Assembly: GCA_905220665.1 (NCBI GenBank)
Contig: CAJNAR010000147.1
Span: forward strand, 434,001-498,000
Direction of reading: 5' to 3'
From: Albugo candida
Taxonomy: Eukaryota > Oomycota > Peronosporomycetes > Albuginales > Albuginaceae
DNA: 64,000 nt
Of the stretch, positions 1 through 10,110 are shown piece by piece; positions within the stretch are counted from its first letter, which is position 1, and the number at the start of each line of letters is the position of its first letter. A model generated the notes under the pieces. That model was not told the origin of the DNA, did not search any database, and saw only the letters and a list, made by a program, of their open reading frames with translations. Position numbers and translations under genes: made by a program.

Positions 1-338
1 AAGTAGCTGCTAAAGGAAAAGCTGTTGAGAAGAGTCGAGGACGGAAACGGCATCGTGATGACGATGATGTTGAGATGGAAGATGTCCAAGATGCTGGTAA
101 GCGCGCAAAGCTGGTCTCCAAATCGCGAAATCGATCCCAATCACTGGTACCTCCACGTGATAAAAGCGGGTTCCGTGATGAAAGTGCTGCCCGGCAAGCG
201 ACAAATGCTGCTCGGCAATCACAACGGAAACGGAACAAGAAAGCGCAAGCCGGAGAAGCAGATCGTCGTACGGTTCCAAAGCTTGCAAAATGGCAGAATT
301 CAGGAAAGCGGAAGCAAGGAACCACACGATCCCGTTAG
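1..338 (+). CDS. NOG1: Nucleolar GTP-binding protein 1 (NOG1/GTPBP4), C-terminal end, 5' cut by window edge
   Basis: An open frame enters at base 3 and ends with a stop at 336-338. It encodes only the basic tail of the protein: a KRHRDDDDVEME stretch, then PPRDKSGFRDE, then a long Arg/Lys run with GEADRR and, near the end, SGKRKQG. The order PRD-SG-RD, K-rich helix, K-GEADR, SGKRK is what I recall of the extreme C-terminus of NOG1 (human GTPBP4), a nucleolar GTPase needed for 60S ribosomal subunit assembly. The GTPase domain lies outside the window, so the call rests on the tail alone. The stop is in the normal place for the family, so the 3' end looks intact. Confidence 0.8.
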   Translation, partial: VAAKGKAVEKSRGRKRHRDDDDVEMEDVQDAGKRAKLVSKSRNRSQSLVPPRDKSGFRDESAARQATNAARQSQRKRNKKAQAGEADRRTVPKLAKWQNSGKRKQGTTRSR

Positions 339-542
339 AGACTTGTGTGTTGTATATCCATTTTGTATCTTGAATCTACATTGCTTATTGATTCTTGCAG
401 ATCAGTCGAGATCTCTCATCTATGTGTTCGGTACGTTTTGGTGCTTTGAGCTTCCCTGTCAGCTCTGGCCAACTTGACATTGCTGAAAAGCTTTAGCAGT
501 TTTGTTGCTGCTTGCGCCATGTTTTTTTTCGCTTGGCAACGA

Positions 543-1733
543 TTAGTAGCCCGTCCATGTGATTCTTCCAGAGAGATGCTTTACGTATTTCTTTCGGAGG
601 GGAGGTAGTAGATGTCGATATCGCTCGGACGGGCGTTGATGAAGTGGTTCTTTTGCTTGTAAGCGATACCAATGAGCCCTTTGATCTTTATTTTCGATAT
701 GACTTGAGCATTTGTCTCGTGATAGTTTGCTGTCGCTCATAATTGAATCAAATACCATTTTGGAAACACACTCCTCAGTCGACAACTTGCTTGAGCTTGT
801 CACGAACTGTAGTGTTTCATATGAAGAAGACAATCGAGGTCTCTTATTTGCTTTGACAATTGCTGGTTTTGCGTCGCAGTTGCCATCGTATCTTCTCGTG
901 GTGCGTTCCTTTTCCATTTGACCGTTGATAACATTAAATTGGTCAAGGTTGGAACGAATAATGCTCGAAGTTGTATTGAGAGCGTAATTCGCTGCTTGCA
1001 AAACGAAGCGGTTGGAGTTGGCAGACTCATTTATTGCTAACGGATTGTCTATAATCGATTCGTCATGCAGTCTTTCACTGATTGACCTTTTTTCATCAGA
1101 CTCCACAGGTGTTCCACCCTTATTATTGAGCTCCTGATCTAATACACCAAGAGTTAGGGGTCTACACACCCCACTGACCACATCATTACACGTTATGCTA
1201 TGAATAAGCTTCTGCGTTTCCCCAGAGCGCCTAATCGTAACTCCAAGGTGCTTTACTGTGGCGAAACCTGGGTACCTTCCTCCGACGTATCTCACAAAAA
1301 TCTTCTTTTCGCCATTGATTATCACAGCTTCTCTCATTGCACTGACTGTTAAGCGCAAAATCTGTTTGAATTCGATACCACATAAAGAACGCTTCCATTC
1401 AAAATCTTCGCACGGATATGTTGTACCATTAAATCTCTTCCGCATCAGCTTCACGCGACCCACTCTACACGTGATAAAAGATCCGCTGCCTCGGAATAGG
1501 ATCATTTCGTTGCGTGAGAACCCCACTTCAGACTTCCACGTCCCGATACTGCGGGATACTGCCTCTTTCTTCTTCGCTGTTTCGTTATTTTGACAAAGTA
1601 TTGTGTTTGTAGATGAATTAATCACGCTGTAACGTTCCATCTTCTCGCACCCATCATCCCTTTCATTATCAGAACTTTCATTCCGAGCCGAAATACGTGT
1701 AATCCGTCTCAATAACTCGCTTAATAACAGCAT
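543..1733 (-). CDS. Unrecognised basic protein, 396 aa
   Basis: A single uninterrupted frame starts at an ATG and encodes 396 residues. I do not recognise the family. Residues about 70-190 look like a folded region with alternating hydrophobic and basic residues (for example MILFRGSGSFITCRVGRVKL and KKIFVRYVGGRYPGFATV). The rest is Ser/Asn/Lys-rich and probably disordered, with a nuclear-localisation-like KANKRPRL about two thirds along and a basic C-terminus. There is no signal peptide or membrane segment. It is convergent with the NOG1 tail and divergent from the helicase gene, with 134 bases between the two start codons. The length and the absence of stops make it a real gene, but the function is unknown; a nuclear role is only a guess from composition. 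Confidence 0.65.
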   Translation of the reverse strand: MLLLSELLRRITRISARNESSDNERDDGCEKMERYSVINSSTNTILCQNNETAKKKEAVSRSIGTWKSEVGFSRNEMILFRGSGSFITCRVGRVKLMRKRFNGTTYPCEDFEWKRSLCGIEFKQILRLTVSAMREAVIINGEKKIFVRYVGGRYPGFATVKHLGVTIRRSGETQKLIHSITCNDVVSGVCRPLTLGVLDQELNNKGGTPVESDEKRSISERLHDESIIDNPLAINESANSNRFVLQAANYALNTTSSIIRSNLDQFNVINGQMEKERTTRRYDGNCDAKPAIVKANKRPRLSSSYETLQFVTSSSKLSTEECVSKMVFDSIMSDSKLSRDKCSSHIENKDQRAHWYRLQAKEPLHQRPSERYRHLLPPLRKKYVKHLSGRITWTGY

Positions 1734-1867
1734 TTTGATTCTGAATCGTCCAAGTTGAAGTCAGTGATTACCTTTTTTTTTATCCAACCAAAGATCTGAC
1801 TAACAATGCATAACTACCTATACGCTTTAACGCTTCATATCTGCAACCATATCAGCTACGTGTTCCA

Positions 1868-4800
1868 ATGTCACTAATTGGAAGGAATGCACCGCCTTTA
1901 GCTGCGAAAAATTCGGGATTCCGCGTACAACTGACAGACAGCGAGTCCTGCAACCGTTCCAAATGGATCTTCACTCAAGGATACGAATTTTCTCGATCTG
2001 AAGAGCAGTACTTTCACGACAACATATTTCCTCAACTTCGATTGAGGCAAAAAACGCAGTTCCGCGCCATTTCCAAATGCGCTCCAAGGAAACAAACAGA
2101 TATCATCTTGAAACAGCGTACGAAAAAACGAATAGAGAGAATCCTACGTGCTTTATCTTCCTGCTACAATGAAAACGAACAGAAATCGCAGCATAACGAC
2201 GCAGAATGTTTGTATCCATCAGAGCTTTTGGAAGCCTGTCGATATGTAAATACGTTGGAAGACGCACTTTTGTTCATTGCGTTTCAAAATACAAGGGATA
2301 CTCTTCCTAAATCGCTCTCTGTATCGCGTCTTATTACATTAAAACCTTTAAAAAAAGCTCTTGAAAAAGAGCGTTCTAATACAATAAAACAGGTCTCAAT
2401 CACTACTTTGGATGGCTCACTGCGAATGAGAGAATGTGACACGGATACATGGCGCAAAGAAGCTATTCAAAGTCGAAAGAATCAAATGGAAGAGGTGCAT
2501 TTGTCATCCTCCAAGCAATGGACCAAGCAATTTCTACAGCAGGCGGAAGATCACGATACTGGAGAGAAGCTTCTACAGCAGAGAGAAATAGAAAGTCTGG
2601 AATTGGTGTATTTGTCGCTGAAAAGCGATTTGATGGGTCTGAAGAACGACACGAAGAAGAATAAGAAGAAAAGGAGGGAAAGGCTCAAAATTGAGATCGA
2701 AAATACACGTTTGCAATTGCTTCAACTTGGATGGGAAAGCACGAAAGCGGATGCAGCAGAAGCACAACAACAGAGAAGTCGGAAAAAAGCTGCAGAAAAG
2801 GTCGAAGAGGTTGAAATGATGCTGGGATGCTTCATGGACACTGATGATGAGGCGATTCCAGAACAGCATGAGGCCCCTATCGAAATCACTTGCCCCGATC
2901 TCGAGATTCCTGAAAGCTGTCTCCTGAAAACCCCGCAGCTTCACCTGTCTGAATTCTGCCAAAAGCAGCATTATCGGCCTCCGGAGTACCATGAGATATC
3001 TATCAAACCGCACGGTCGTCACCTTTACTTTATCTCCATCAAAGCTGAGCAAGTATGTGGGAAAAAACATTCCAAGCGATTTATATCGAAAAAAGGTTTT
3101 GGAGTGTGGAAAAACGAAGGCAAAACAACGGTATTCGAGTGCCGGATTGACAGTATCTCGGATGCGCAGGCGCAATTATACGCGACACAAGGATTCGCTA
3201 CAGCTGTACAAGCTAAAAACTATGTGTCTGCGTGCGCTTTATTCGCATTAGCACCTGATCTTCCTTTATACCGCGTCCTACCTCCACCATTCCGAGCAAT
3301 TTGGCTTGGATTTCTCGATGCGGAAAACATGGAAACGACAATCGCACTGAAAGGGAAGAAAGAACGAATGGAATCTCTGCTGGATGAACTTTTATACACC
3401 GTTCCAGACGAATTCCTCAGCGATTTTTACTCGCCAACAGAAGACGTTAAGGATCTGATTCCCATTGAAGACGACAAGTCTTTGGAAATTCGGAATTGGC
3501 AAGTCGATGACTGGGATGCTGATTTATCTGGCGACTATATCGAACGGCCAGTGTGTCGAGACCCTCCTCCTGCAACACAGAAAGATTGGACGGATCGGGT
3601 AGCGAGGCCTCATCACTGCTCAACAGATCGATTTCGTCGACTTAGAGACCTCGCGCTTGGAAGACTGACTTCTCCACAGCATAAAGCTCATATCAAAACA
3701 CGAGAAGAGCTTCCCATCAGTCAATTTCGCTCGACAATTTTGGAGACATTGGCTCAATACAATATTATGCTTTTGTGTGGAGAAACAGGATGTGGAAAAA
3801 GTACTCAAGTTCCGCAAATGCTTTTGGAGTCTTTGCTGAAGGATACACATGCAACAGATTGTTTTCATATCGTGTGCACGCAACCACGTCGTCTTGCAGC
3901 TATGAGTTTGGCTTCTCGAGTGGCTTTGGAGCTTGGAGAGGATCCACGAACGGCTCGATTGGGATCCACAGACTCTATCTGCGGCTATCACGTTCGATTT
4001 GATCCAAGAGTACACGATCAAACGCGGCTTATTTTCTGCACAGTTGGCATTCTTCTTCGTCAGCTGCAATCGGACTCAATCAGCTCCCACGTCACTCATC
4101 TGATAGTCGACGAAATTCACGAACGCGATGTTCAGACGGATATTCTGCTCACATTATTGAAACAGCTTCTCATCAAACAGTCCAAGTCACAGGTGTCGAG
4201 GCTCAAAGTAATTCTCATGAGCGCTACCGTCCAAGCGAGCACCTTCCAGTCGTATTTTGGAGGTGAACATGTGTGTCCAATGCTCACAGTTCCGGGCAAA
4301 CTTTACGAGGTCCAAGAGCTTTTCCTGGAAGACGTGCTGGAAAAAACTGGATTCGTTGCGTTCCGAGATGTCCAGGAAGACTCTGTGGAACAGGAGGTGC
4401 AAGTACGTGTCACCGGAAAGGGAGGCAAGTCGTACACAGAAACGCATTCGTGGCAGGAAAAGATCGTATCAGCTTCTGGTGTGTGCTCGTTGAGCGGGTA
4501 CAGCGATCAAACATTACAGTCCTTACGCGATTTGGATCCATTTGATGAGATTCCGTACGAGCTGATCACGCACGTTATCGCGTATTTGGTGAGCAGCAAT
4601 GACGCGAGTTTGGACACCTCTGACTCGGTCTCTATTTTGGTATTTCTGCCTGGAACACATGAGATCATGATGCTGCTCAATCTTTTGGACAATCATTCAG
4701 TTCTCAGAGACCAAATTGAGCTGATTCCATTACATTCTTCGCTTTCGGCCAAAGCCCAACAACGCGCTTTTGATGTGTCATCCCACCAGCGTCGAATTCG

Positions 4801-6238
4801 TGTCATTATTGCGACCAATATCGCTGAAACTTCACTGACAATCCAAGATGTTCGTGTGGTAATTGACTCAGGCCGCGCCAAAGAATTGCGTCATGATCCA
4901 ATTCATCGGACGAACGTGCTGGAAACTGTTTGGATCTCACAAGCCAATTGCAAACAACGTAAAGGCCGCGCTGGACGTACGAGTGCTGGACTTTGTTTGC
5001 GACTGTATCCGTCGTACGTTATGGAATCAATGCCTTTACAGCCTGTGCCTGAGATCCAACGAACATCGCTGACGTCCTTGTGCCTCGACATCTTTGTATT
5101 AATGGGTGAGACCACGTCAACTTGCTACCAGGAATTCTTAGACCAGTGTTTGGACCCTCCTAAAGCTGGATTTGTGGCTGATGCATTGCAAGAGTTGAAT
5201 GATATTGGTGCGTTGGAAAATGTTGTGATCAATGGCGAGCCTACGGAGCGTCTTACACATCTTGGAAGATATTTAGCAGCACTTCCAATGGACGTGAAAG
5301 TGGGGAAAATGCTCGTGTTGGGCGCTGTTTTCAATGTGTACGATGCGATGGCCACGTGTGCGGCCGTTTTCGAGTCAAAATCGCCTTTTTTGGCGCCATA
5401 TGAAGCACGCAAAGAAATGCAAACAAGTCAACAGAAATTTTCAACCGGTCTTAGCGACGTGCTCACACAAGCTGCAGCATTTGAGACCTGGGAGGAAGCT
5501 TTCTCAAACTCCAAATCGGACGTGAAGGAAGCGGTATTTTGTCGACAGCATGCGTTGGATCGATTGAGTTTGCGTACAATTGCAAAGCTGAAGACCCAAT
5601 TCACATCACTCATGGAGCGACTCGGCTTTGTCCGAGCTCCAATCCGGCATACCCGAGTCCAGAGTCACATTCCGATCCTTACAGCTTTGCTGTATGCGAG
5701 CCTTGCACCGAATCTTGTGGTGAACGTGCCGACCGAGAAACTCGCATGGCGTGATGCTCAGCAGAATATCGCGTATATCCATCCAGCCTCTGTGAATCAT
5801 GCTCGGAACGGACACTCCAACCTGTCCCTGGAAAGCTTGCTGAAGCGTGGACTCTGTACGCTGTTTCTCACGTTCCATGTCCGACTAGAGACTTCGCGTG
5901 TGTATCTCCCGTCCACGAGCTTTGTCACACCCGTCATGCTGATTCTCTTCAGCGCTAATGTATCGCTCGATATTCAATTATCGAATGAGAAACAATCGGT
6001 GGACGTTTATCGACTCATTGTGGATGGATGGATTGCATTGGAATGTTCGCTTCGATCAGCGATGCTTTTGATGGGTATGCGTCAGGTCACACAGGAGCTT
6101 TTGGCTGAACGAATACAAAGTCCCCGACACAAGAGAGCCTCTGAGGATCATCCTGACGACGTGAAAAGCTTGGAAGCCGTCACGCGTCTCTTACAGAATG
6201 AGCACGCGTACTACTTTTCCAGCGTGGAAGACAGATAA
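1868..6238 (+). CDS. DExH-box RNA helicase, DHX29/DHX57 type, 1456 aa
   Basis: Intronless 1456-residue protein starting at an ATG. The N-terminal 600 residues hold a charged probable coiled coil (about 190-320) and no domain I can name. The helicase core follows: motif I CGETGCGKST (about residue 637), motif Ia TQPRRLAAMSLA, a GYHVRFDPR block, motif II DEIH (about 748), motif III SAT (about 785), motif V ATNIAETSLTI, motif VI RKGRAGRT (about 1031), then HA2 and OB-fold regions to the C-terminus. Length and the large N-terminal extension fit DHX29, a translation-initiation helicase bound to 40S, or its relative DHX57; DHX36 is less likely. The gene ends 39 bases before the stop of the convergent AKTIP homologue, so the 3' UTRs probably overlap. 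Confidence 0.88.
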   Translation: MSLIGRNAPPLAAKNSGFRVQLTDSESCNRSKWIFTQGYEFSRSEEQYFHDNIFPQLRLRQKTQFRAISKCAPRKQTDIILKQRTKKRIERILRALSSCYNENEQKSQHNDAECLYPSELLEACRYVNTLEDALLFIAFQNTRDTLPKSLSVSRLITLKPLKKALEKERSNTIKQVSITTLDGSLRMRECDTDTWRKEAIQSRKNQMEEVHLSSSKQWTKQFLQQAEDHDTGEKLLQQREIESLELVYLSLKSDLMGLKNDTKKNKKKRRERLKIEIENTRLQLLQLGWESTKADAAEAQQQRSRKKAAEKVEEVEMMLGCFMDTDDEAIPEQHEAPIEITCPDLEIPESCLLKTPQLHLSEFCQKQHYRPPEYHEISIKPHGRHLYFISIKAEQVCGKKHSKRFISKKGFGVWKNEGKTTVFECRIDSISDAQAQLYATQGFATAVQAKNYVSACALFALAPDLPLYRVLPPPFRAIWLGFLDAENMETTIALKGKKERMESLLDELLYTVPDEFLSDFYSPTEDVKDLIPIEDDKSLEIRNWQVDDWDADLSGDYIERPVCRDPPPATQKDWTDRVARPHHCSTDRFRRLRDLALGRLTSPQHKAHIKTREELPISQFRSTILETLAQYNIMLLCGETGCGKSTQVPQMLLESLLKDTHATDCFHIVCTQPRRLAAMSLASRVALELGEDPRTARLGSTDSICGYHVRFDPRVHDQTRLIFCTVGILLRQLQSDSISSHVTHLIVDEIHERDVQTDILLTLLKQLLIKQSKSQVSRLKVILMSATVQASTFQSYFGGEHVCPMLTVPGKLYEVQELFLEDVLEKTGFVAFRDVQEDSVEQEVQVRVTGKGGKSYTETHSWQEKIVSASGVCSLSGYSDQTLQSLRDLDPFDEIPYELITHVIAYLVSSNDASLDTSDSVSILVFLPGTHEIMMLLNLLDNHSVLRDQIELIPLHSSLSAKAQQRAFDVSSHQRRIRVIIATNIAETSLTIQDVRVVIDSGRAKELRHDPIHRTNVLETVWISQANCKQRKGRAGRTSAGLCLRLYPSYVMESMPLQPVPEIQRTSLTSLCLDIFVLMGETTSTCYQEFLDQCLDPPKAGFVADALQELNDIGALENVVINGEPTERLTHLGRYLAALPMDVKVGKMLVLGAVFNVYDAMATCAAVFESKSPFLAPYEARKEMQTSQQKFSTGLSDVLTQAAAFETWEEAFSNSKSDVKEAVFCRQHALDRLSLRTIAKLKTQFTSLMERLGFVRAPIRHTRVQSHIPILTALLYASLAPNLVVNVPTEKLAWRDAQQNIAYIHPASVNHARNGHSNLSLESLLKRGLCTLFLTFHVRLETSRVYLPSTSFVTPVMLILFSANVSLDIQLSNEKQSVDVYRLIVDGWIALECSLRSAMLLMGMRQVTQELLAERIQSPRHKRASEDHPDDVKSLEAVTRLLQNEHAYYFSSVEDR

Positions 6239-6277
6239 TTTACACATTTCACGTGTATTCAGGTCTCTAAGACTGTT

Positions 6278-7286
6278 TTATCTACACTTTCTTCGTTGTT
6301 TTCCGACGAATTTGGCTTGCATTCGTCCTACAAAGAGATGTAGCATGGGTTCGAGGCATTGTGTGGAAGCGTAAAATGCACGTACTTCAGACGTCTCCAA
6401 AGAAGCGAAAAATTCTTTTCGAAGGTTCTCATGCGCCGGTATTGGTCGAGTGAATCGGATAGAGGAGTTGGGTTCATCGTCAAAGACGCTTTCCAACGAT
6501 CCACTAACGCATCGTTCCACATTTGTGACATATGTCTCCAGCTCATCGTGAAATCTTCGCACAGAATCTCTTAATACAAATACAAAGTCAAAAGCAAAGG
6601 TCTTACAACTTGAGCGCATTTGGATTTGCCACATTGTCTAAAATTTCTGGAAACTCTTTCATGTAAAAAATGCTTTTGAGAAAAGTCAACGCGGCCACCA
6701 TATAATGTAATTCCGGGTCCCACTCTGGAAACTTGGCTTTAAGATCGAGTTTTCGAGTCTATGAACCGAGTCAACATCGCTTCATTCCAGCTTTAGCGAT
6801 CGATACCTGAGGCGAAACGTATGGATGAAAGATTGATGAAGAGAATACGATGCTTGGGTACGTTCCCGGTCCATTATAACTGACATGCAACATCTCTCAT
6901 TGCGTGAAATTCCTTGCGGCATCAAGTTGGACGTACTCGGAAGGAATCTCAATTGTAAATTTAAAAATTCCATTGCGATAGAGCCCCTGGTGAATGAATA
7001 TGGTTCCATACCAAATTCGCGAGTTATCAAAGCTCGGTAACACGTAGATTCCTGCAGGCACATGCTGTCTCAGATGCTTGTACTCAATCATAAGACCATA
7101 ATCTTTCATTGTTTGTGATCGATAACGCTGCAAAGAAGTCATTGTATCTTCAGTAGACGAGCGACCAGATGCATTTGAAGATGTGGAGCTTGCGTTTCTG
7201 GTATTTGAACAAAGACATTGAGCGTTATGGCGGAGGTTGTGCGTGCATCATTTATACCTGTCATCGGGTCGAAGTCGGCGAAGCAT
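6278..7286 (-). CDS. AKTIP: FTS/AKTIP-like catalytically inactive E2 (UEV), five exons, 268 aa
   Basis: Reconstructed as complement(join(6278..6569, 6607..6758, 6807..6879, 6937..7197, 7258..7286)), which gives 807 bases in one frame. Exon 4 (6937-7197) encodes the FTS hallmark: LMIEYKHLRQHVPAGIYVLP, then IWYGTIFIHQGLYRNGIFKF. Exon 3 gives the loop with IVFSSSIFHPYV, where active E2s have HPN and the catalytic Cys; here the Cys is absent. Exon 2 gives LDLKAKFPEWDPELHYMVAA and a helix. These match AKTIP, the E2-variant subunit of the FTS-Hook-FHIP complex that links cargo to dynein. All four introns (37 to 60 bases) begin GT, end AG and keep the frame. The start codon lies only 42 bases from the FAM50 start on the other strand. 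Confidence 0.82.
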
Positions 7287-7328
7287 TTTGGAATGGCAAT
7301 GTGATTGGTGCAAAAAAAAAGCTTTTAC

Positions 7329-8728
7329 ATGCAAGGATTGGGTGATATGAATTTAATTCCTTGGCTTTCCGACCAATCATATAGGGGTATGCCGTCTGAT
7401 ATTCAGCGATATGGCGATGCCGGCGTACATACCGTCGAAGGGAATCTTGCGGGGAGCAGAGCCGCACGATTGACAAAAGAACGTGAGGAACAACGAAAGG
7501 ATTATGAGTGCAAGAAGCAGGAGATAACTGATATGCATTTCCGTGCGTCACGTATTGAAAAACGTTTTGAAACCTTCCACGACTTGGAAGATGCTGAATT
7601 CAAGGTATCTGCCGATTAATAACATCAACGGACGTAACTTGAGTGATTATGATAGCGCCAGACGGTTGGACTCGTCAGTGCTGAAGACTTTCGCAGGAAA
7701 CGCGAAATTCTGCAATCGCGTCGATCCGATGTCCTTGCGAGTGCTAGTCAGAGCACTCCGGTACCATCGGAGAGGAAGAATGCTTGCAAGAGGAAGCCGA
7801 AAGCATCGGCTTTACTTTCATTTTCATTAGAAGAAGATATGGATGAAGATGAACAACCAGAAGTGGCTGTAGAGGAAGGAAGAAAGAAGAGATTGATGAG
7901 AAAAAATCCATTTGTTGAAACGAGCTTCCTTCCAGATAAAGAGAGAGAGCTCCAAGAAGAACTCGAGCGAAAGAAACTTCAGGAGGAATGGGAACAAGAA
8001 CAAAATCGGATTAAAAGTAATCTGGAAATATGGTTTGCTGAATGGCTCTGTAACTCGTGTGCGCAGATGAAAACGTGACCGTAACATACAGTTATTGGAA
8101 TGGATCTGGTCATCGCCGAGAGATAACAGTTCGTACAGCTACTTCATTATTAATCGCTTCCTCTCATTCTGGATCAAGATTCCGAAGAAGACCACGATCG
8201 CAAAATATTTGGAGCTGGTGAAGCAGGAGCTCGCACAGGAATTCAGCGAACTTCGCGGTGTCAGCTCCGAAAATCTGTTATATGTGAAGGAAGATTTGAT
8301 TATACCGCATGTGAGTGAATCTATCGTACTAACGTGCGTGTGCGCTGATCGATTATAGCTACACAGCATTTTTCTTTTTACGACTTGATTGTTACCAAAG
8401 CGCGCGGAAAAAGCGGACCACTTTTCCATTTCGACGTACACGAAGATGTTCGACTTATTAACGACGCTCGGATTGAGAAGGATGAGGTACGTTATATCGT
8501 ATCATCAGGTTCGTTTGGTCGCTTCAAACAAATTTCATGTCATCAAGTCGCATCCTGGAAAAGTTGTGGAGCGACACTGGTACGAGAAAAACAAGCACAT
8601 TTTCCCAGCCAGTCGGTGGGAGATGGTATGCACTGCATTTTTCGTGATACATACGCAATCACGTTAAATTGTTACTTTCTGCGCAGTACGATCCGATGAT
8701 AAAGAGGGAAAAGTATACAATTCATTGA
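7329..8728 (+). CDS. FAM50: FAM50/XAP5 family protein, seven exons, 356 aa
   Basis: Reconstructed as join(7329..7604, 7656..8016, 8067..8128, 8179..8310, 8367..8486, 8548..8625, 8687..8728), 1071 bases in frame. Exon 1 carries a charged helix ([14 protein letters not shown]). Exon 2 opens with [17 protein letters not shown] and an acidic stretch. Exons 3 to 7 build the conserved XAP5 core: [36 protein letters not shown], then FIVTK-like [44 protein letters not shown], and [13 protein letters not shown] as the last residues. FAM50A in animals is a nuclear spliceosome-associated protein; XCT in plants affects small RNAs and the clock. Introns are 50-61 bases. I used the first ATG at 7329, because the open frame upstream has only a TTG. 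Confidence 0.9.
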
Positions 8729-8811
8729 TAATCATCAACATTCAATAAGGCTCATTTCGTAAAATATAATGTGTTGTTTTGATCAAGACACTATTTTAGT
8801 GTAAGGGCATT

Positions 8812-9672
8812 ATGCCATCGACGACAGGAAGAATGCGCATGCCACATAATAATCGAATGCACAGCAGTCTGACGCTGAAAATGACTGGAATGTGGAAAAA
8901 TACAATCGGATACGATCCTTATGCTGCCTCGGTACCTTTATATCAGTGATCTGCTGCTTTTATCTTCTTAAATGATCGCGATAGGACGAAGGAGTTCAAG
9001 ACAGCGAACTGGCTCAGGATCAAGCAAAAGGGCTCATGGCACTGGCAAAACTATCGAATCAAAATGTAATGCGCATTGAGTAGCCGTCAAGAGTTGTACA
9101 AAGCTGAAATAGAGGCATTTTGCGTAGACACAAAGTCGTGGAGCTTGTAAAAAGGTAAGGAATTCAAAGAGAGAGATGAGCGATTTGAAGAGTAATTTCT
9201 ATTCAGTGCGGTATGATCGGTCATCTGACGTACCAATGTCGCAATCATCTACTGGATCAGCCAAAAGCAGTTTCCGTCAGTTCCTTTGCTTATTAGTTAT
9301 TTCGAGAGTTTTTGTCTCTTACAAAGTATGCAGGAATCAAGCGATGATTCTGATTCGGAAAGCGAGGAGAGTTCAAGCAGAAGCCCATCAATTGAAAGTT
9401 CTCGTCATGCAAAGGGTAAAAGGAAAAGGTCTAGTCATCACAAAAAGAACACTTTGAAAACGAAAGAGATTCGATCATTCAAGGCGTCTAAAGATCGAAG
9501 GCGGATAGATCGAAGGCATACAGACTCCGATTCTGACACCGCGGGTGCAAGCTCTCACCGAAAACGCCGTCGTCGTGACTCTGATGACATTAGCAGGAAG
9601 AAGCAATCAAAACAACGAAAGTCGTCAAATACTAAGAAACGAAAACATCGACATCAATCGAGAGACATATAA
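8812..9672 (+). CDS. SREK1IP1-like zinc-knuckle, RS-rich splicing protein, five exons, 211 aa
   Basis: Reconstructed as join(8812..8931, 8985..9065, 9128..9154, 9207..9275, 9334..9672), 636 bases in frame. Exons 3 and 4 join to give GACKKCGMIGHLTYQCRN, a CCHC zinc knuckle almost identical in layout to SREK1IP1 (P18SRP), a partner of the splicing regulator SREK1. The final exon is a Ser/Arg/Lys-rich tail with acidic-serine runs and several nuclear localisation clusters. The first two exons add an N-terminal segment (MHSSLTLKMTGMWKNTIGYD, then AKGLMALAKL) that I do not know from animal homologues. The exon 4 donor could be GTCAGT at 9276 or GTTTCC six bases upstream; both keep the frame. Exon 3 is only 27 bases. 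Confidence 0.75.
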
Positions 9673-10110
9673 ATTCTGGCTGAAATTTACGTGAGAATAT
9701 GATTACATTTCTTCACTTAGGATGAGATTTGACTGCCAAATGTACAGTTCATTAAGGATGGTGGTTCAAGAGTCTTCGTCATATCAGAAAGGATTCTGTA
9801 TACATCACACCCTAGCATTTTCAAAGACGATGTCGACGTTGCAGACTATAAGAGAATACTATTGCTATCGACAGTCCACTCCACAGCGACTTCATGCAGC
9901 TGTCAAAGCGTACACCCGAGTCTCGTTATAGAACGTCATTAGTTAGCGCGGTAGAAAGCATCCCATAGTAGCACTCACACATTACGGAACTTATTTATCG
10001 AGTTCGTTCTGTGCTTCCACCAGTACTTCGTTCTCACTGATCGCTTCATTCTGACATCCAAATCCATCAATAAATCGTAAATTAAGCTTTCCAAAGCAAT
10101 AAGCCACATG
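9673..10110. other. Intergenic, 438 bases, no supported gene
   Basis: The stretch lies between the convergent 3' ends of the SREK1IP1-like gene (+) and the Sec14-MFS gene (-). It holds a 69-codon ATG frame at 9722-9931 and an overlapping frame in another phase, neither with a recognisable domain or splice support. I see no promoter or RNA gene here; most of it is probably the two 3' UTRs. Confidence 0.5.

Noticed and set aside
9722..9931. 69-codon ATG frame after the SREK1IP1-like gene
   Set aside because: No domain, no splice link to either neighbour, and an overlapping frame in another phase is equally open; likely chance in a 3' region.
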